Source: F23-D06 sp002392325 | GTDB taxonomy: Bacteria > Bacteroidota > Bacteroidia > Bacteroidales > WCHB1-69 | NCBI GenBank assembly: GCA_946624065.1 | Contig: CAMORT010000002.1 | Location: 1-64,000, forward strand | Length of the DNA: 64,000 bases | Direction: 5' to 3' | Part shown: in pieces, positions 48,297 through 57,506 of the stretch | How the letters are laid out: every line of letters begins with the position of its first letter | Position numbering within the stretch: position 1 is the first letter of the stretch | Notes under the pieces: generated by a model | What the model was told of the DNA's origin: nothing | Databases searched by the model: none | The model's input: the letters and a program-made list of their open reading frames with translations, nothing else | Position numbers and translations under genes: made by a program

Positions 48297-51200
48297 TTAT
48301 TCTTGAGGCATCAATTGGAAATTCTTTAACAAAATAAACGATGGCGAAATAATGGAAGATGGAATACCCCAGAATATATCTTGCTTGTTCATCTGTTTGG
48401 TATTCAGTTGCTTAAGAAGTTTGTTGAACACAACACGCTCTCTTGAAACACCTGATACTTTGTTCAATAGGTTGAAGTCAACGGACTCAGTTTGGGATAC
48501 CCGAACGGGGAATGCCTCACCATTGGCAACTTTGATTCGGTTGACATACAGCGGCACAAGTCTAATATGACCATCGGCATCCTGCTGTTTTCCCATTTTT
48601 TCAATCCGATAGGCATATTTGTTTCCCGCTGCGCGTGCCTGCTTGAGCAATTCCTTGGTCAGCGCTCGTTCGTCCAATGTATTGTTTCCGGTTATTTCCA
48701 ATATGCCTGCCCCTAATGCCGTGACCAAATACCCGTTGTTCAGACATAACTGCTGATGTCCGTTTGAGTATTTTCCGCTCTTGGTCGGAGTTCGGTTGGA
48801 GAGCAGTTCCAACAATTTACCTCTTTGAACCAATACGGTTTTCTTGTTGGGTTCCAATCCTTCCGCATCCAAAGTTTGATGCCCTATCAGATGTACGCCA
48901 GCCGTTATTTCCTGCTCATAATTGGCGGAAATATTCAACATATTGCTCGTAATCTGTTTGTTGAGCATCTTCATCCAAAAGTTGGGAGTATAGTTTTGAG
49001 TGTTAATGGGAGTCCGGACATTAAGCAATGAGGGTGCGCTTTCTATTAATAAGTAAGGGAGCAGCTCGGAAACAGCGTCTTTTGACAGCAGAACGGGACC
49101 ATCGTAATACTCCGTGAGTTTTGGCGCATGAGCCCATTCCTGAAGGCGATGGGCCATTAAATCCACCTCTTGGTACAAGATTTCAATATCAGGCAGATCA
49201 TGAAAATCGCGGTACAGCAGTTGGGTGTTGTCGTGCAGCGTGTCACCATCTTCCGTTATCGCAGACGCGTGAAGCTGAATGCAAAGAAGACGGAAGGGGC
49301 GGATATATTGGATGTTTTGCGCATTCGTGAAATACGCATTGGCTTGATACACATAAGTGGTGACTCCGGAGCTATAAAGCGTTGGATTATCATGTAAAAA
49401 TCTGGCAGACAAATCGTTTGCCAAATATTCCACTTGCGAAAGGGATATTTCTTCCAGCGGTTTTTCGTTAAGCGAAGATTTGCTGAATGCCTCAGAACGG
49501 TCTTTCAGGGCATCTTTCCCATCACTGGGCACATGCGCTGTCAGTCTAACCTTTTCCTCATAATCCGTGAGCGCTTGCCGGTAGGCGTCTTCCGTGCACT
49601 GGTGCGCAGTTTGGACCATGTTCGCGTAATTGTTGTCCAATGGCAGATTGCGTGATACCGTATTCGGACAGGAATAGAGGTTTTCGTTATTCAGCGTGTT
49701 GTCACCCACCAACAGGCGGGTATTGAGATGTCGTGTCGGTTGCTCGCATACGGAGAGCGTGCTTCCCATGGAACTTTCTACAGTATAAGTATTCGCATCG
49801 GAAATTAAATACTCAACATCGTAAGGTTTGGGATTTTTCAGCAGCATGCTGTCTGTGAAAAAACGCTGAATCTCATCTTGCATAACCTGGGTCGCAAGAG
49901 AAGGGAAGGCCAGCGGACTAGGAGTCTCGTCAAAGGAGACAGGAGCCAAAAGGGTATGTTTGGGTTGTGTTTGAAGTGGTTGAATATCAATCAGATAACA
50001 TAACACAGACGGTGCGGTGCAGCGCACAGGTGCGGATGCTGTAATGGAGTTTGGAGCAATATTGAAATCGGAAATGTCGCCACCATCCATCACTTGGTTC
50101 CAAAAATGTTGGTTTTTCGGAATGGAAAGGCCTCGCACCAGTTCGTTGGCCCTGCCGTCAGCATAGACGCGAAATACCAATTGCGGCACAAATCCATCCG
50201 ACTCCGAATAATGTATAGTCTGAATCCAATAGCCGTATTCTTTATTCTGGTTTTTAATCGTTTGTAACAACTTTTTAAACAAGTCGTTATCGGAGGAGTG
50301 CGGAGTGCACTCCACCCAAAGTTGGTTTTTATCCTGCCGAGCTCTTAAAATGGGATTTGACAAGGATGCGGGATCGCCGGAGAGGTAGTCATGGCAAAGA
50401 ACCAGAGAGGCCGCCTGACTGGAGAACAAAACAGGGCATGTGGTTGTCGTGACGACCATAGGGGCATTGGCCTGCCGTTGCATTTTGTCGAACAAAGCGG
50501 TCTCTTCTTGCAGAATGGCATTTTTTTCAGGAAGATCCGAAGGATACTCCACCAGAAAATACTTTTCACAAGGTATGGTATAACCCTCTTCATCCGTAAG
50601 AGAGGCGGTAAGAGTTAGAAGTGTAACATTTTGATTGTGAGTTTTTTGAAATCCATTATTCCGGATATCGATCGAATGAGTGCAAGTGTAATGCAGGGTG
50701 GCCGTTCCCGACACTTGTGGACCAAAAGCGTTCCAAAGATCGGAGTATGCCTTAACCGTATTTTCCCATTCTTCCATTTGGAATCCGGAGCAGTAGTCAA
50801 GTTGGATTTCTGAAACAAACGGCGCTTCTGTCAGCGGGAACGCATCATAATCCGTAGGTTTGCCCATTTTCTCCGAAAACTGTTTGTCCAAAAATGTTTT
50901 TTCAGCTTTAAGGTAAACATGCTGAACCTCGTGGGTAATAATATGTTCCACTGCTGGAAAATTATAGTCAAGCGGCAGCAGAATGTTTTTTTCGGAAGAA
51001 GCGGCAATGACTTTTCCGCTTAATGGGTTGCCCACGAGTAGTTCCACCGTTAAGGTGCGGTAACTGTGGTGTTGTTTGGAGGTTAAACTCCCCATAGAAG
51101 ATGCCAGGATATAGTCGTTGACAGACTCCAAATAGAAACGGAGAGAGCAAATGGGTGCTTCCCGGTTTTGGTAACGGGAATATTGTTGTTGAAGGGTATT

Positions 51201-51311
51201 CTGAAGGGCGTCAACAAACTGTTTCTCATCCGCCAACGATTGCGCTCTGCCGTTTGTGAGGAGCAGCAAACAGCAAAGGAGCAGGCAGGGGAGGAGGGTC
51301 AGTTTGCGCAT
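48297..51311 (-). CDS. Secreted tandem TldD/PmbA (peptidase U62)-like protein
   Basis: The 1004-residue protein has a signal peptide (residues 1-23, ending GRAQ) and two TldD/PmbA-like units. Unit 1 (~25-465) opens with the N-domain pattern ASSMGSL...RTLTVELLVGN, and its second half looks degenerate. Unit 2 (~475-1004) repeats VESSMGSTL...LNTRLLVGD. It continues with a TldE/PmbA-like C-domain: YYDGPVLLSKDAVSELL, LDAEGLEPNKKTVLVQRGKLLELLSNRTP, YSNGHQQ and the terminal WGIPSSIISPSFI. The HExxxH metal site of TldD is not seen; HEVQH at 127-131 fits HExxH, but in unit 2 the same place is HQCTE. Typical TldD/PmbA proteins are ~450-550 residues and cytoplasmic, so an exported double-length version is unusual. 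It starts 9 bp after purA. Confidence 0.65.
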   Translation of the reverse strand: MRKLTLLPCLLLCCLLLLTNGRAQSLADEKQFVDALQNTLQQQYSRYQNREAPICSLRFYLESVNDYILASSMGSLTSKQHHSYRTLTVELLVGNPLSGKVIAASSEKNILLPLDYNFPAVEHIITHEVQHVYLKAEKTFLDKQFSEKMGKPTDYDAFPLTEAPFVSEIQLDYCSGFQMEEWENTVKAYSDLWNAFGPQVSGTATLHYTCTHSIDIRNNGFQKTHNQNVTLLTLTASLTDEEGYTIPCEKYFLVEYPSDLPEKNAILQEETALFDKMQRQANAPMVVTTTTCPVLFSSQAASLVLCHDYLSGDPASLSNPILRARQDKNQLWVECTPHSSDNDLFKKLLQTIKNQNKEYGYWIQTIHYSESDGFVPQLVFRVYADGRANELVRGLSIPKNQHFWNQVMDGGDISDFNIAPNSITASAPVRCTAPSVLCYLIDIQPLQTQPKHTLLAPVSFDETPSPLAFPSLATQVMQDEIQRFFTDSMLLKNPKPYDVEYLISDANTYTVESSMGSTLSVCEQPTRHLNTRLLVGDNTLNNENLYSCPNTVSRNLPLDNNYANMVQTAHQCTEDAYRQALTDYEEKVRLTAHVPSDGKDALKDRSEAFSKSSLNEKPLEEISLSQVEYLANDLSARFLHDNPTLYSSGVTTYVYQANAYFTNAQNIQYIRPFRLLCIQLHASAITEDGDTLHDNTQLLYRDFHDLPDIEILYQEVDLMAHRLQEWAHAPKLTEYYDGPVLLSKDAVSELLPYLLIESAPSLLNVRTPINTQNYTPNFWMKMLNKQITSNMLNISANYEQEITAGVHLIGHQTLDAEGLEPNKKTVLVQRGKLLELLSNRTPTKSGKYSNGHQQLCLNNGYLVTALGAGILEITGNNTLDERALTKELLKQARAAGNKYAYRIEKMGKQQDADGHIRLVPLYVNRIKVANGEAFPVRVSQTESVDFNLLNKVSGVSRERVVFNKLLKQLNTKQMNKQDIFWGIPSSIISPSFILLKNFQLMPQE

Positions 51312-51320
51312 ACGCGTGGG

Positions 51321-52601
51321 TTAGTCTCTGAAGATGGTGGCGTCGCGGTCGGGACCCACAGAAACGATGGAAATCGGGGTGTGGGTTTCCTCTTCGATGA
51401 AACGGATGTAGTCCTTGAAAGTTTGGGGCAGTTCTTCGTAGCTTTTGCATTGGCTGATATCCTGCATCCAACCTTTCAGCGGGGTATAGACAGGTTCGAT
51501 TTCGGCGTCGTTGTCGGTGGGCATCTTGGTGGTGAGTTCGCCGTTCACCTTGTATGCGGTGCAGATGTTGATGGTCTCGAAGTTGGACATCACATCGGCT
51601 TTGGTGAGGGCGATGTCGGTAACGCCATTGATCATGAGGGCGTACTTGAGGGCCACGAGGTCAAGCCAACCGCAGCGGCGCGGCCTGCCGGTGGTGGCGC
51701 CGTATTCGTTGCCCTGCTTGCGCAGTGTCTCACCAGTGGTGTCGAAAAGCTCCGTGGGGAAGGGGCCGCTGCCCACGCGCGTGCAGTAGGCCTTCACAAT
51801 GCCGATAACCTTGCCTGCAAAGTGCGGGTCAAGACCGAGTCCGGTGAATGCGCCGGCGGCAATGGTGTTGGATGAGGTGACGAACGGGTAGGCGCCGAAC
51901 TCCAGGTCCAGCATCGTGCCCTGCGCACCCTCCGCCAGCACGGATTTCCCGTCTTGCAGATAATCGTACATCTCATATTCGCTGTCGATGAAGGTGAAAG
52001 ACTTCAGCATGGCCAGCGAATCCATCCATTTCTGTTCCAGTTCGGATAATTTCTGCTTGTAGTCAAAGTTCAGACTGTCAAGTATTTGCAGATGTTGGTT
52101 TTGGATTTGTTTGTATTTTTCCAGAAATTTGGGCGAAAGCAGGTCGCAGACACGCAGACCGGTGCGGGCAGTCTTGTCCGTGTAGGTGGGTCCAATGCCC
52201 TTGAGGGTGGAACCGATTTTCATGTCGCCTTTTTGTGCCTCGTATGCCGCATCCAGCAACTTGTGTGTGGGCAGGATGAGGTGCGCCTTCTTGGAAACGA
52301 AAAGATTGTCGGTCGGGGTAAGCCCCATGGCTATCAGCGCGTTGATTTCCTCCTCAAAAGTTACAGGGTCAATCACCACACCATTACCGATAATATTGAT
52401 TTTCTCCTTGTGGAAAATACCGGACGGGATAATGTGGAGCACATGGCGGATGCCGTTGAACTCCAATGAGTGTCCGGCGTTCGGACCGCCTTGGAAGCGG
52501 GCTACCACATCGTATTTCGGGGTCACCACATCCACGATCTTGCCTTTTCCTTCATCACCCCATTGCAAACCAAGTAAAATGTCAATCTTCTTTTTTTCCA
52601 T
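51321..52601 (-). CDS. purA: Adenylosuccinate synthetase
   Basis: The 426-residue GTP-dependent enzyme condenses IMP with aspartate, the first committed step to AMP; guaB in this window takes IMP to XMP instead. Motifs are LLGLQWGDEGKGKIVD at the start (catalytic Asp and P-loop-like glycine segment), FQGGPNAGHSLEFNG, GIGPTYTDKTARTGLRVCDL, EGAQGTMLDLEFGAYPFVTSSNT and VLAEGAQG. A -7 box TATCTTTG lies at 52657-52664 on the minus strand. The TldD-like gene is cotranscribed behind it. Confidence 0.97.
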   Translation of the reverse strand: MEKKKIDILLGLQWGDEGKGKIVDVVTPKYDVVARFQGGPNAGHSLEFNGIRHVLHIIPSGIFHKEKINIIGNGVVIDPVTFEEEINALIAMGLTPTDNLFVSKKAHLILPTHKLLDAAYEAQKGDMKIGSTLKGIGPTYTDKTARTGLRVCDLLSPKFLEKYKQIQNQHLQILDSLNFDYKQKLSELEQKWMDSLAMLKSFTFIDSEYEMYDYLQDGKSVLAEGAQGTMLDLEFGAYPFVTSSNTIAAGAFTGLGLDPHFAGKVIGIVKAYCTRVGSGPFPTELFDTTGETLRKQGNEYGATTGRPRRCGWLDLVALKYALMINGVTDIALTKADVMSNFETINICTAYKVNGELTTKMPTDNDAEIEPVYTPLKGWMQDISQCKSYEELPQTFKDYIRFIEEETHTPISIVSVGPDRDATIFRD

Positions 52602-52656
52602 AAAATGCTATAAAGTCATTGTTTAGAAATTATCGCAAACCATGTGTTTGCAGCGG

Positions 52657-52714
52657 CAAAGATACTCAAAAAATGTATTCATCTTTTTGAATATTCCAAA
52701 TTTTATTATTTTTG
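52657..52714. promoter_or_regulatory. Divergent promoters purA (minus) / trxA (plus)
   Basis: CAAAGATA at 52657-52664 is TATCTTTG on minus. TATTTTTG at 52707-52714 faces trxA, giving it a leader of ~65 nt. Confidence 0.5.
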
Positions 52715-52779
52715 CGACTTCAATTCATATACCCTTAACTTTTGAGTTTTGATTTTTTTTAACTTTAAATTTTAATATT

Positions 52780-53094
52780 ATGGCATTAGCAATTGATTCA
52801 AGCAATTTTGAAACCCTGATTAATGGGGACAAATTGGTGGTGATTGACTTTTGGGCCCCCTGGTGCGGACCTTGTCGCCACCTCGGACCGGTTGTCGAAG
52901 AAGTGGCCGCCGAATTTGAAGGCCAGGCCGTCATCGGCAAATGCGACACCGACGAAAACAACGATCTCGCCATGCAGTTTGGCGTGATGAACATCCCTAT
53001 GCTGGTGTTTGTCAAGAACAAAGAAGTAGTTGATAGTCTCGTGGGCCTCGTTCCCAAGGACCTCATCGTCGAAAAGGTTAAACAATATCTGTAA
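52780..53094 (+). CDS. trxA: Thioredoxin
   Basis: The 104-residue single-domain thioredoxin has FWAPWCGPCRHLGPVVEE with the WCGPC redox site near residue 27-31, the FGVMNIPMLVFV cis-proline loop and a standard C-terminal helix. It could supply electrons to the C-terminal cysteines of the B12-dependent reductase encoded elsewhere in the window, as thioredoxin does for class II enzymes generally. The peptide transporter gene follows after 26 bp. Confidence 0.97.
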   Translation: MALAIDSSNFETLINGDKLVVIDFWAPWCGPCRHLGPVVEEVAAEFEGQAVIGKCDTDENNDLAMQFGVMNIPMLVFVKNKEVVDSLVGLVPKDLIVEKVKQYL

Positions 53095-53120
53095 TAGATC
53101 ATTTTTTAAATTTTCAAAAT

Positions 53121-54785
53121 ATGAATACAGCTTTATTAATTTGCATCATCGGTACGATTGTCATCATACCGTTTTTGATTTACTATGTGCGTGAAGCCAA
53201 GCTGCATCACCCGAAGGGTTTGATTGCCGCCGCTTTGAGCAACATGGGTGAGCGCTTCGGCTACTACATCATGAACGCCGTGCTGCTGCTCTTCCTCGTT
53301 TCCAAGTTCGGTCTGCCTGATGGCACTGCTGGCGTCATCTACTCCGTCTTCTATTTCGGCATCTATGTGCTGAGTTTGGTGGGCGGTATCATTGCCGACA
53401 AGACGCAGAACTACAACAAAACCATCCAATGGGGTTTGATCATCATGGCTATCGGATATGTGGCTATGGCTATTCCGTTGTTCAGCAAAACCGCCGAGGG
53501 CGCCATCCTCGACAGCGGCGCTGGCTGGTGGACTATCCTAATCATCACTTGTATGGCTCTGTTGTTCATCGCATTCGGTAACGGTTTGTTCAAAGGCAAC
53601 TTGCAGGCCATCGTAGGTAAATTGTACGATGAGTTTGAGGCCGAGGCCGCTAAGAAAGGCCCCGAAGCACTGGCAGAAGCCAAAGATCGCCGCGACTCCG
53701 GTTTCCAGATTTTCTATGTGTTCATCAACATTGGCGGTTTCTTCGCCCCGTTTATCGCTCCGTTCTTGCGCGAGTGGTGGCTGAAAGCGCACCATTTGGT
53801 GTATAATGCTGACATGTCCGGTCTTTGCCACCAGTTCCTGGCTAACGGTGAGCAAACCCAGAAGTTCACGGAGACCATGCAGGCCGTGCTCCAAAGCGGT
53901 TACAATTTCACGGACACCGCTGCATTCTGCTCCGACTACATCACCGTGTTCAACCAAGGTGTACACTTCTCCTTCATCGCATCTGTGGTGGCCATGCTTA
54001 TCTCTCTGACGATTTTCATCATGAATAAGTACAAACTGCCGCAACCCGCCAAGAAAGAACAAGCCCAAGTGGTGGAATACACCCAAGAGGAGAAACTCGC
54101 CATGGCAAAGGAAATCAAACAACGTTTGTACGCTTTGTTCGCTGTGCTGGGTATCGCTGTGTTCTTCTGGTTCTCATTCCACCAGAATGGCCAGTCCCTG
54201 TCTGTGTTTGCCCGCGACTTTGTCCAAACGGAGAAGATTGCCCCTGAAATCTGGCAAGCTTTGAACCCGTTCTTTGTGATTGTGCTCACCCCGATCATCA
54301 TGGTTATATTCGGCGCTTTGGCGCGTAGAGGCAAACCCATTTCCACGCCTCGCAAGATTGCCATCGGTATGGCAATCGCCGGTATGGCTTACCTCTTCCT
54401 GATGATTATCTCCATCGTGAACAACTATCCTTCAGGTACTGATTTCCGTGCTATGGACTTGGCCCAGATGGCCGCTGCTGGTCTTGCCAAGGCCGCTCCT
54501 TGGGTATTGCTTGTTACCTATTTCTTCTTGACTGTAGCAGAGTTGTTTATCTCTCCGCTGGGTCTCTCCTTCGTATCCAAGGTGGCTCCGCGCCACATGG
54601 TGGGCTTGTGCCAGGGTTTGTGGCTTGGCGCTACCGCTATCGGCAACCTGCTGATTTGGCTCGGACCTGTGATGTACAACGCATGGCCGATCAAATACTG
54701 CTGGCTTGTGTTCGCAGTGGTTTGCTTCCTCTCCATGGCTATCATGCTCGGCATGGTGAAATGGTTGGAGAGAGTGACGAAATAG
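53121..54785 (+). CDS. POT/PTR family peptide transporter
   Basis: The 554-residue inner-membrane protein is a proton-coupled oligopeptide transporter (MFS, POT family). The GERFGYYIMNAVLLL segment in the first region corresponds to the ExxERFxYY proton/peptide motif. Conserved ADKTQNY and the GNGLFKGNLQAIVGKLYDEFE and GFQIFYVFINIGGFFAPFI regions follow. Roughly 12-14 helices are present, with an extended loop of ~70 residues around residue 230-290. It is transcribed with or behind trxA and ends in a terminator shared with ctp. It probably imports di- and tripeptides. Confidence 0.93.
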   Translation: MNTALLICIIGTIVIIPFLIYYVREAKLHHPKGLIAAALSNMGERFGYYIMNAVLLLFLVSKFGLPDGTAGVIYSVFYFGIYVLSLVGGIIADKTQNYNKTIQWGLIIMAIGYVAMAIPLFSKTAEGAILDSGAGWWTILIITCMALLFIAFGNGLFKGNLQAIVGKLYDEFEAEAAKKGPEALAEAKDRRDSGFQIFYVFINIGGFFAPFIAPFLREWWLKAHHLVYNADMSGLCHQFLANGEQTQKFTETMQAVLQSGYNFTDTAAFCSDYITVFNQGVHFSFIASVVAMLISLTIFIMNKYKLPQPAKKEQAQVVEYTQEEKLAMAKEIKQRLYALFAVLGIAVFFWFSFHQNGQSLSVFARDFVQTEKIAPEIWQALNPFFVIVLTPIIMVIFGALARRGKPISTPRKIAIGMAIAGMAYLFLMIISIVNNYPSGTDFRAMDLAQMAAAGLAKAAPWVLLVTYFFLTVAELFISPLGLSFVSKVAPRHMVGLCQGLWLGATAIGNLLIWLGPVMYNAWPIKYCWLVFAVVCFLSMAIMLGMVKWLERVTK

Positions 54786-54804
54786 TAATTAATTTCACAA
54801 CGAA

Positions 54805-54840
54805 TAAAAAAGGCAGACTCTAATGTCTGCCTTTTTTTTA
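54805..54840. terminator. Bidirectional terminator between peptide transporter and ctp
   Basis: AGGCAGAC (811-818) pairs with GTCTGCCT (825-832) over a 6-nt loop, flanked by A-run and T-run. The ctp stop codon overlaps its T-run. Confidence 0.85.
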
Positions 54841-56421
54841 TTTTTTGATTACCTGTTTGGCCTTGAGGATGGTTTCGTCCGTTTCGTTGATGACGGGGTA
54901 GAAAGCGTCATTACCATATAGATTCCGCCCAATCAAGGCCTTAATCCACAATTTAAGTTCCTTTTTGGAGTTGGCGGTGAGATAGGGAGCTTTCTTACCC
55001 GTGAGTTTGGTATAATAGTTGAGCATTTGGTTCAGTTCCTTGTCTGAGAAAGAGGCTTTTGTCCTGAAGGTGACGGCATCGGGAAACTGTTTTTTCAGTT
55101 CGGTTTTGTGGTCGTTGGTGTAGTTGAAGGCGAATTGCACCAATGCGGCAGTGTTGGCCACCATATAATAGCCGTCGAGGTCATTGCCTTGATGGATGGG
55201 CACGAAATAGTCGGGCATGATGCCGCCTCCACCATACACGGTGCGTCCTCCGACGGTCTTATATGCGATGGACTTGTCCTGTTTGATGCTGTCGATATTC
55301 TCCATCTCGCCGCGGGCGAGGCGTTCGTAAATTTCTTCGTAATAGGCCTCCGTGCCGTTCTTGTAGTCGCGTTGGATACAGCGTCCGCTGGGGGTGTGGT
55401 AGCGCGCGGTGGTGAGGCGGATGGTGGATTTGTCGGATAAGTCGAACTGTCTTTGTACCAATCCTTTGCCAAAGGAACGGCGTCCCACGATCATACCTCT
55501 GTCGTTGTCTTGCACCGCTCCTGCCACAATCTCGGCCGCCGAAGCGCTGAAGTCGTCAATGAGAACGACCAACTTGCCTTTTTCAAAGTTGCCCTTATGG
55601 GTGGCATAGATAATCTCCGGTCTGACTTTCAATCCTTCCACCGACACAATCTTTTGGTTTTTGCCCAAAAACTCATCACACACGCCGATAGCGGCATCCA
55701 AAAAACCGCCCGAATTGCCGCGCAAGTCCAGAATCATGGAGGTCATACCCTTTTTTTTCAACTTGTAGATGGCGTCTTGGAACTCTTTCACGGTTGTGCT
55801 TCCAAATTCATTCATCTTGATATAACCGGTATGCGGATCTGTCATGTATGCCACATCAATGGTATAGGTGGGGATGACATTGCGGGTGATTTCGTATGCG
55901 TAGATGTCTTTGAACCCAGGGCGTATCACGCCTATTTTTACCTTGGTGCCTTTTTTACCACGCAACAGTTTGAAAACCTGTTCATTAGAGGTTCCTATAA
56001 TGGATTTGCCGTTTACGGTGACAATTCGGTCGCCGGCGCGCACGCCCGACTTTTCCGCAGGACCACCTGATATGGTGGAGATTACCATTACGGTGTCGTT
56101 CATGATGTTGAACTGAATGCCCACACCCTCAAAGGCGCCATTCAGCGACTCCATCATGGTTTTGTTCTCTGCAGGCGTGGCGTAAGCCGAGTGGGGGTCC
56201 AGACTGTGCAGCACACTGCTTATGGCTTGGTCATACACAGAATCAATGTTGACGGAATCCACATAATATTGGTTAATGTATTGCATCACCTCGTTGAGTT
56301 TGTTGTTTTGCGTGTTCAACAAAACCGTTTTCCGCGAAGGCAGGAAATTGACTGCCACGGAAACGCCAAACAGAAAAGCGATGAGAAGGTATAAGAAGAT
56401 AATCCAGTTGTTATGTTTCAT
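54838..56421 (-). CDS. C-terminal processing serine protease, S41 family
   Basis: The 527-residue protein has an N-terminal membrane anchor (WIIFLYLLIAFLFGVSVAVNFLP), a PDZ domain (~95-165: GVGIQFNIMND, GPAEKSGVRAGDRIVTVNGKSI) and the S41 protease domain. The serine lies in DDFSASAAEIVAG (Ser294), the lysine in GRRSFGKGLVQ (Lys319), and GNSGGFLDAAIG is in the same domain. These periplasmic CtpA/Prc enzymes trim or degrade proteins from their C-termini. It lies 64 bp behind the aroF-type gene, with two palindromes between. Confidence 0.94.
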   Translation of the reverse strand: MKHNNWIIFLYLLIAFLFGVSVAVNFLPSRKTVLLNTQNNKLNEVMQYINQYYVDSVNIDSVYDQAISSVLHSLDPHSAYATPAENKTMMESLNGAFEGVGIQFNIMNDTVMVISTISGGPAEKSGVRAGDRIVTVNGKSIIGTSNEQVFKLLRGKKGTKVKIGVIRPGFKDIYAYEITRNVIPTYTIDVAYMTDPHTGYIKMNEFGSTTVKEFQDAIYKLKKKGMTSMILDLRGNSGGFLDAAIGVCDEFLGKNQKIVSVEGLKVRPEIIYATHKGNFEKGKLVVLIDDFSASAAEIVAGAVQDNDRGMIVGRRSFGKGLVQRQFDLSDKSTIRLTTARYHTPSGRCIQRDYKNGTEAYYEEIYERLARGEMENIDSIKQDKSIAYKTVGGRTVYGGGGIMPDYFVPIHQGNDLDGYYMVANTAALVQFAFNYTNDHKTELKKQFPDAVTFRTKASFSDKELNQMLNYYTKLTGKKAPYLTANSKKELKLWIKALIGRNLYGNDAFYPVINETDETILKAKQVIKK

Positions 56422-56428
56422 ATTGTCG

Positions 56429-56448
56429 AGGCGTACGGCCGTACGCCT
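56429..56448. repeat. Perfect 20-bp palindrome AGGCGTACGGCCGTACGCCT
   Basis: The two halves are exact reverse complements with no spacer. It lies just ahead of the ctp start, with a central CGGCCG shared with the GACGCACGG family. It is the first of two palindromes in the gap between the DAHP synthase and ctp genes. Confidence 0.85.
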
Positions 56449-56466
56449 TTATTTGTTTAAGATTGG

Positions 56467-56484
56467 GATGCACGGCCGTGCATC
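56467..56484. repeat. Perfect 18-bp palindrome GATGCACGGCCGTGCATC
   Basis: The element ends one base before the stop codon of the DAHP synthase/chorismate mutase gene and may serve as its 3' hairpin. The inner GCACGGCCGTGC matches the palindrome at 667-686 and, with one mismatch, the one at 2250-2279. Confidence 0.85.
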
Positions 56485-56485
56485 T

Positions 56486-57505
56486 TTACTGTTGTCGTTG
56501 TATGGATGTTTGGTGCAATAGTTCCAAAAACTGTGCCAGAAAATCACGATAAGCAGGATCCAGTCCTTCTTTTAGGTAGCGTTCCGTGACCTGCTGCCAT
56601 TGTTTGGGCTGGACTACTGGCAGGTTGTTTTCTTTTTTGATGCGTGCGATTTCGTCCACGATTTCCATGCGTTTGGCCAGCAATTCGCTCAGTTGGGTGT
56701 CCACATGCTCGAGCAGTGCGCGTTGTTTGATGAGTTCCGCATTCGGCATGTCGGTTTTAAAGGTCAGAGACTGGATGAGGTCGCCCCATTGGGCAGGAGT
56801 CAGTTGCTGGGAGGCATCACTCAGGGCTTCTGCCGGACTATAATGTGTTTCCAGCATAAGTCCGTTAAAACCATAATTCAAAGCGAGTTGTGCCACTTGA
56901 GGAATCCATTTCACATTACCGCAAAGGTGGGAAGGATCGCACAAAATGGGCAGTTCGGGATAGTGAACTTTCAAGTCAATAGGGATTTCCCAGCAAGGGG
57001 CGTTGCGATACACATTCTCATTACCGTTGGCGAAACCACGGTGCACGGCGATAACTTGTGAGACACCCGCTTGTAAGAAACGCTCGATGTTGCCGATCCA
57101 GAGGTTGAGGTCAGGTACGATGGGATTCTTAACAAGGATGGTAAAGGGTTTCTCTTTGACCGCGTCGGCAATTTTCTGCACTTCGACGGGGTTCACGCCC
57201 GTGCGCGCACCCACCCACAATGTCGTAATGCCCGCCTTGGCGCAGGCGTCAACCTGTTTGGCAGTCATCACTTCGGTGCACACGCGGATTCCGAACCCCC
57301 GCTGCACCTCCCCTAACCAAGGCAATGCCTCATTACCCAAACCCTTGAAACTGTTCGGGTTACTGCGCGGTTTCCATACACCTGCCCTGAAATAGTCCAA
57401 CGCTATTCCAGTCCGCTTTATCTCCTGACTCAGCAGCTCGGCGGTTGTGAAGAGTTGATGTTCACTCTCCACGGCACAAGGTCCAGCAATCAAAACAGGT
57501 TTCAT
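56486..57505 (-). CDS. Bifunctional DAHP synthase / chorismate mutase
   Basis: The 339-residue fusion has an N-terminal type I-beta/KDO8P-synthase-like DAHP synthase (~1-245: PVLIAGPCAVESEHQLF, FRAGVWKPRSNPNSFKG, CDPSHLCGN). The C-terminal ~90 residues are an AroQ chorismate mutase helix bundle (VDTQLSELLAKRMEIVDEIARIKKENNLPV). It therefore joins the first step of the shikimate pathway to the branch toward phenylalanine and tyrosine, a Bacteroidota layout. Its ATG is one base behind the stop of the 1487-residue protein gene, indicating strong coupling. Confidence 0.93.
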   Translation of the reverse strand: MKPVLIAGPCAVESEHQLFTTAELLSQEIKRTGIALDYFRAGVWKPRSNPNSFKGLGNEALPWLGEVQRGFGIRVCTEVMTAKQVDACAKAGITTLWVGARTGVNPVEVQKIADAVKEKPFTILVKNPIVPDLNLWIGNIERFLQAGVSQVIAVHRGFANGNENVYRNAPCWEIPIDLKVHYPELPILCDPSHLCGNVKWIPQVAQLALNYGFNGLMLETHYSPAEALSDASQQLTPAQWGDLIQSLTFKTDMPNAELIKQRALLEHVDTQLSELLAKRMEIVDEIARIKKENNLPVVQPKQWQQVTERYLKEGLDPAYRDFLAQFLELLHQTSIQRQQ

Positions 57506-57506
57506 C

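Noticed and set aside
48679..50940. Metalloprotease assignment based on HEVQH in the TldD-like protein
   Set aside because: The motif occurs only in unit 1; the corresponding position in unit 2 is not HExxH and TldD uses HExxxH elsewhere, so metal binding is not claimed.
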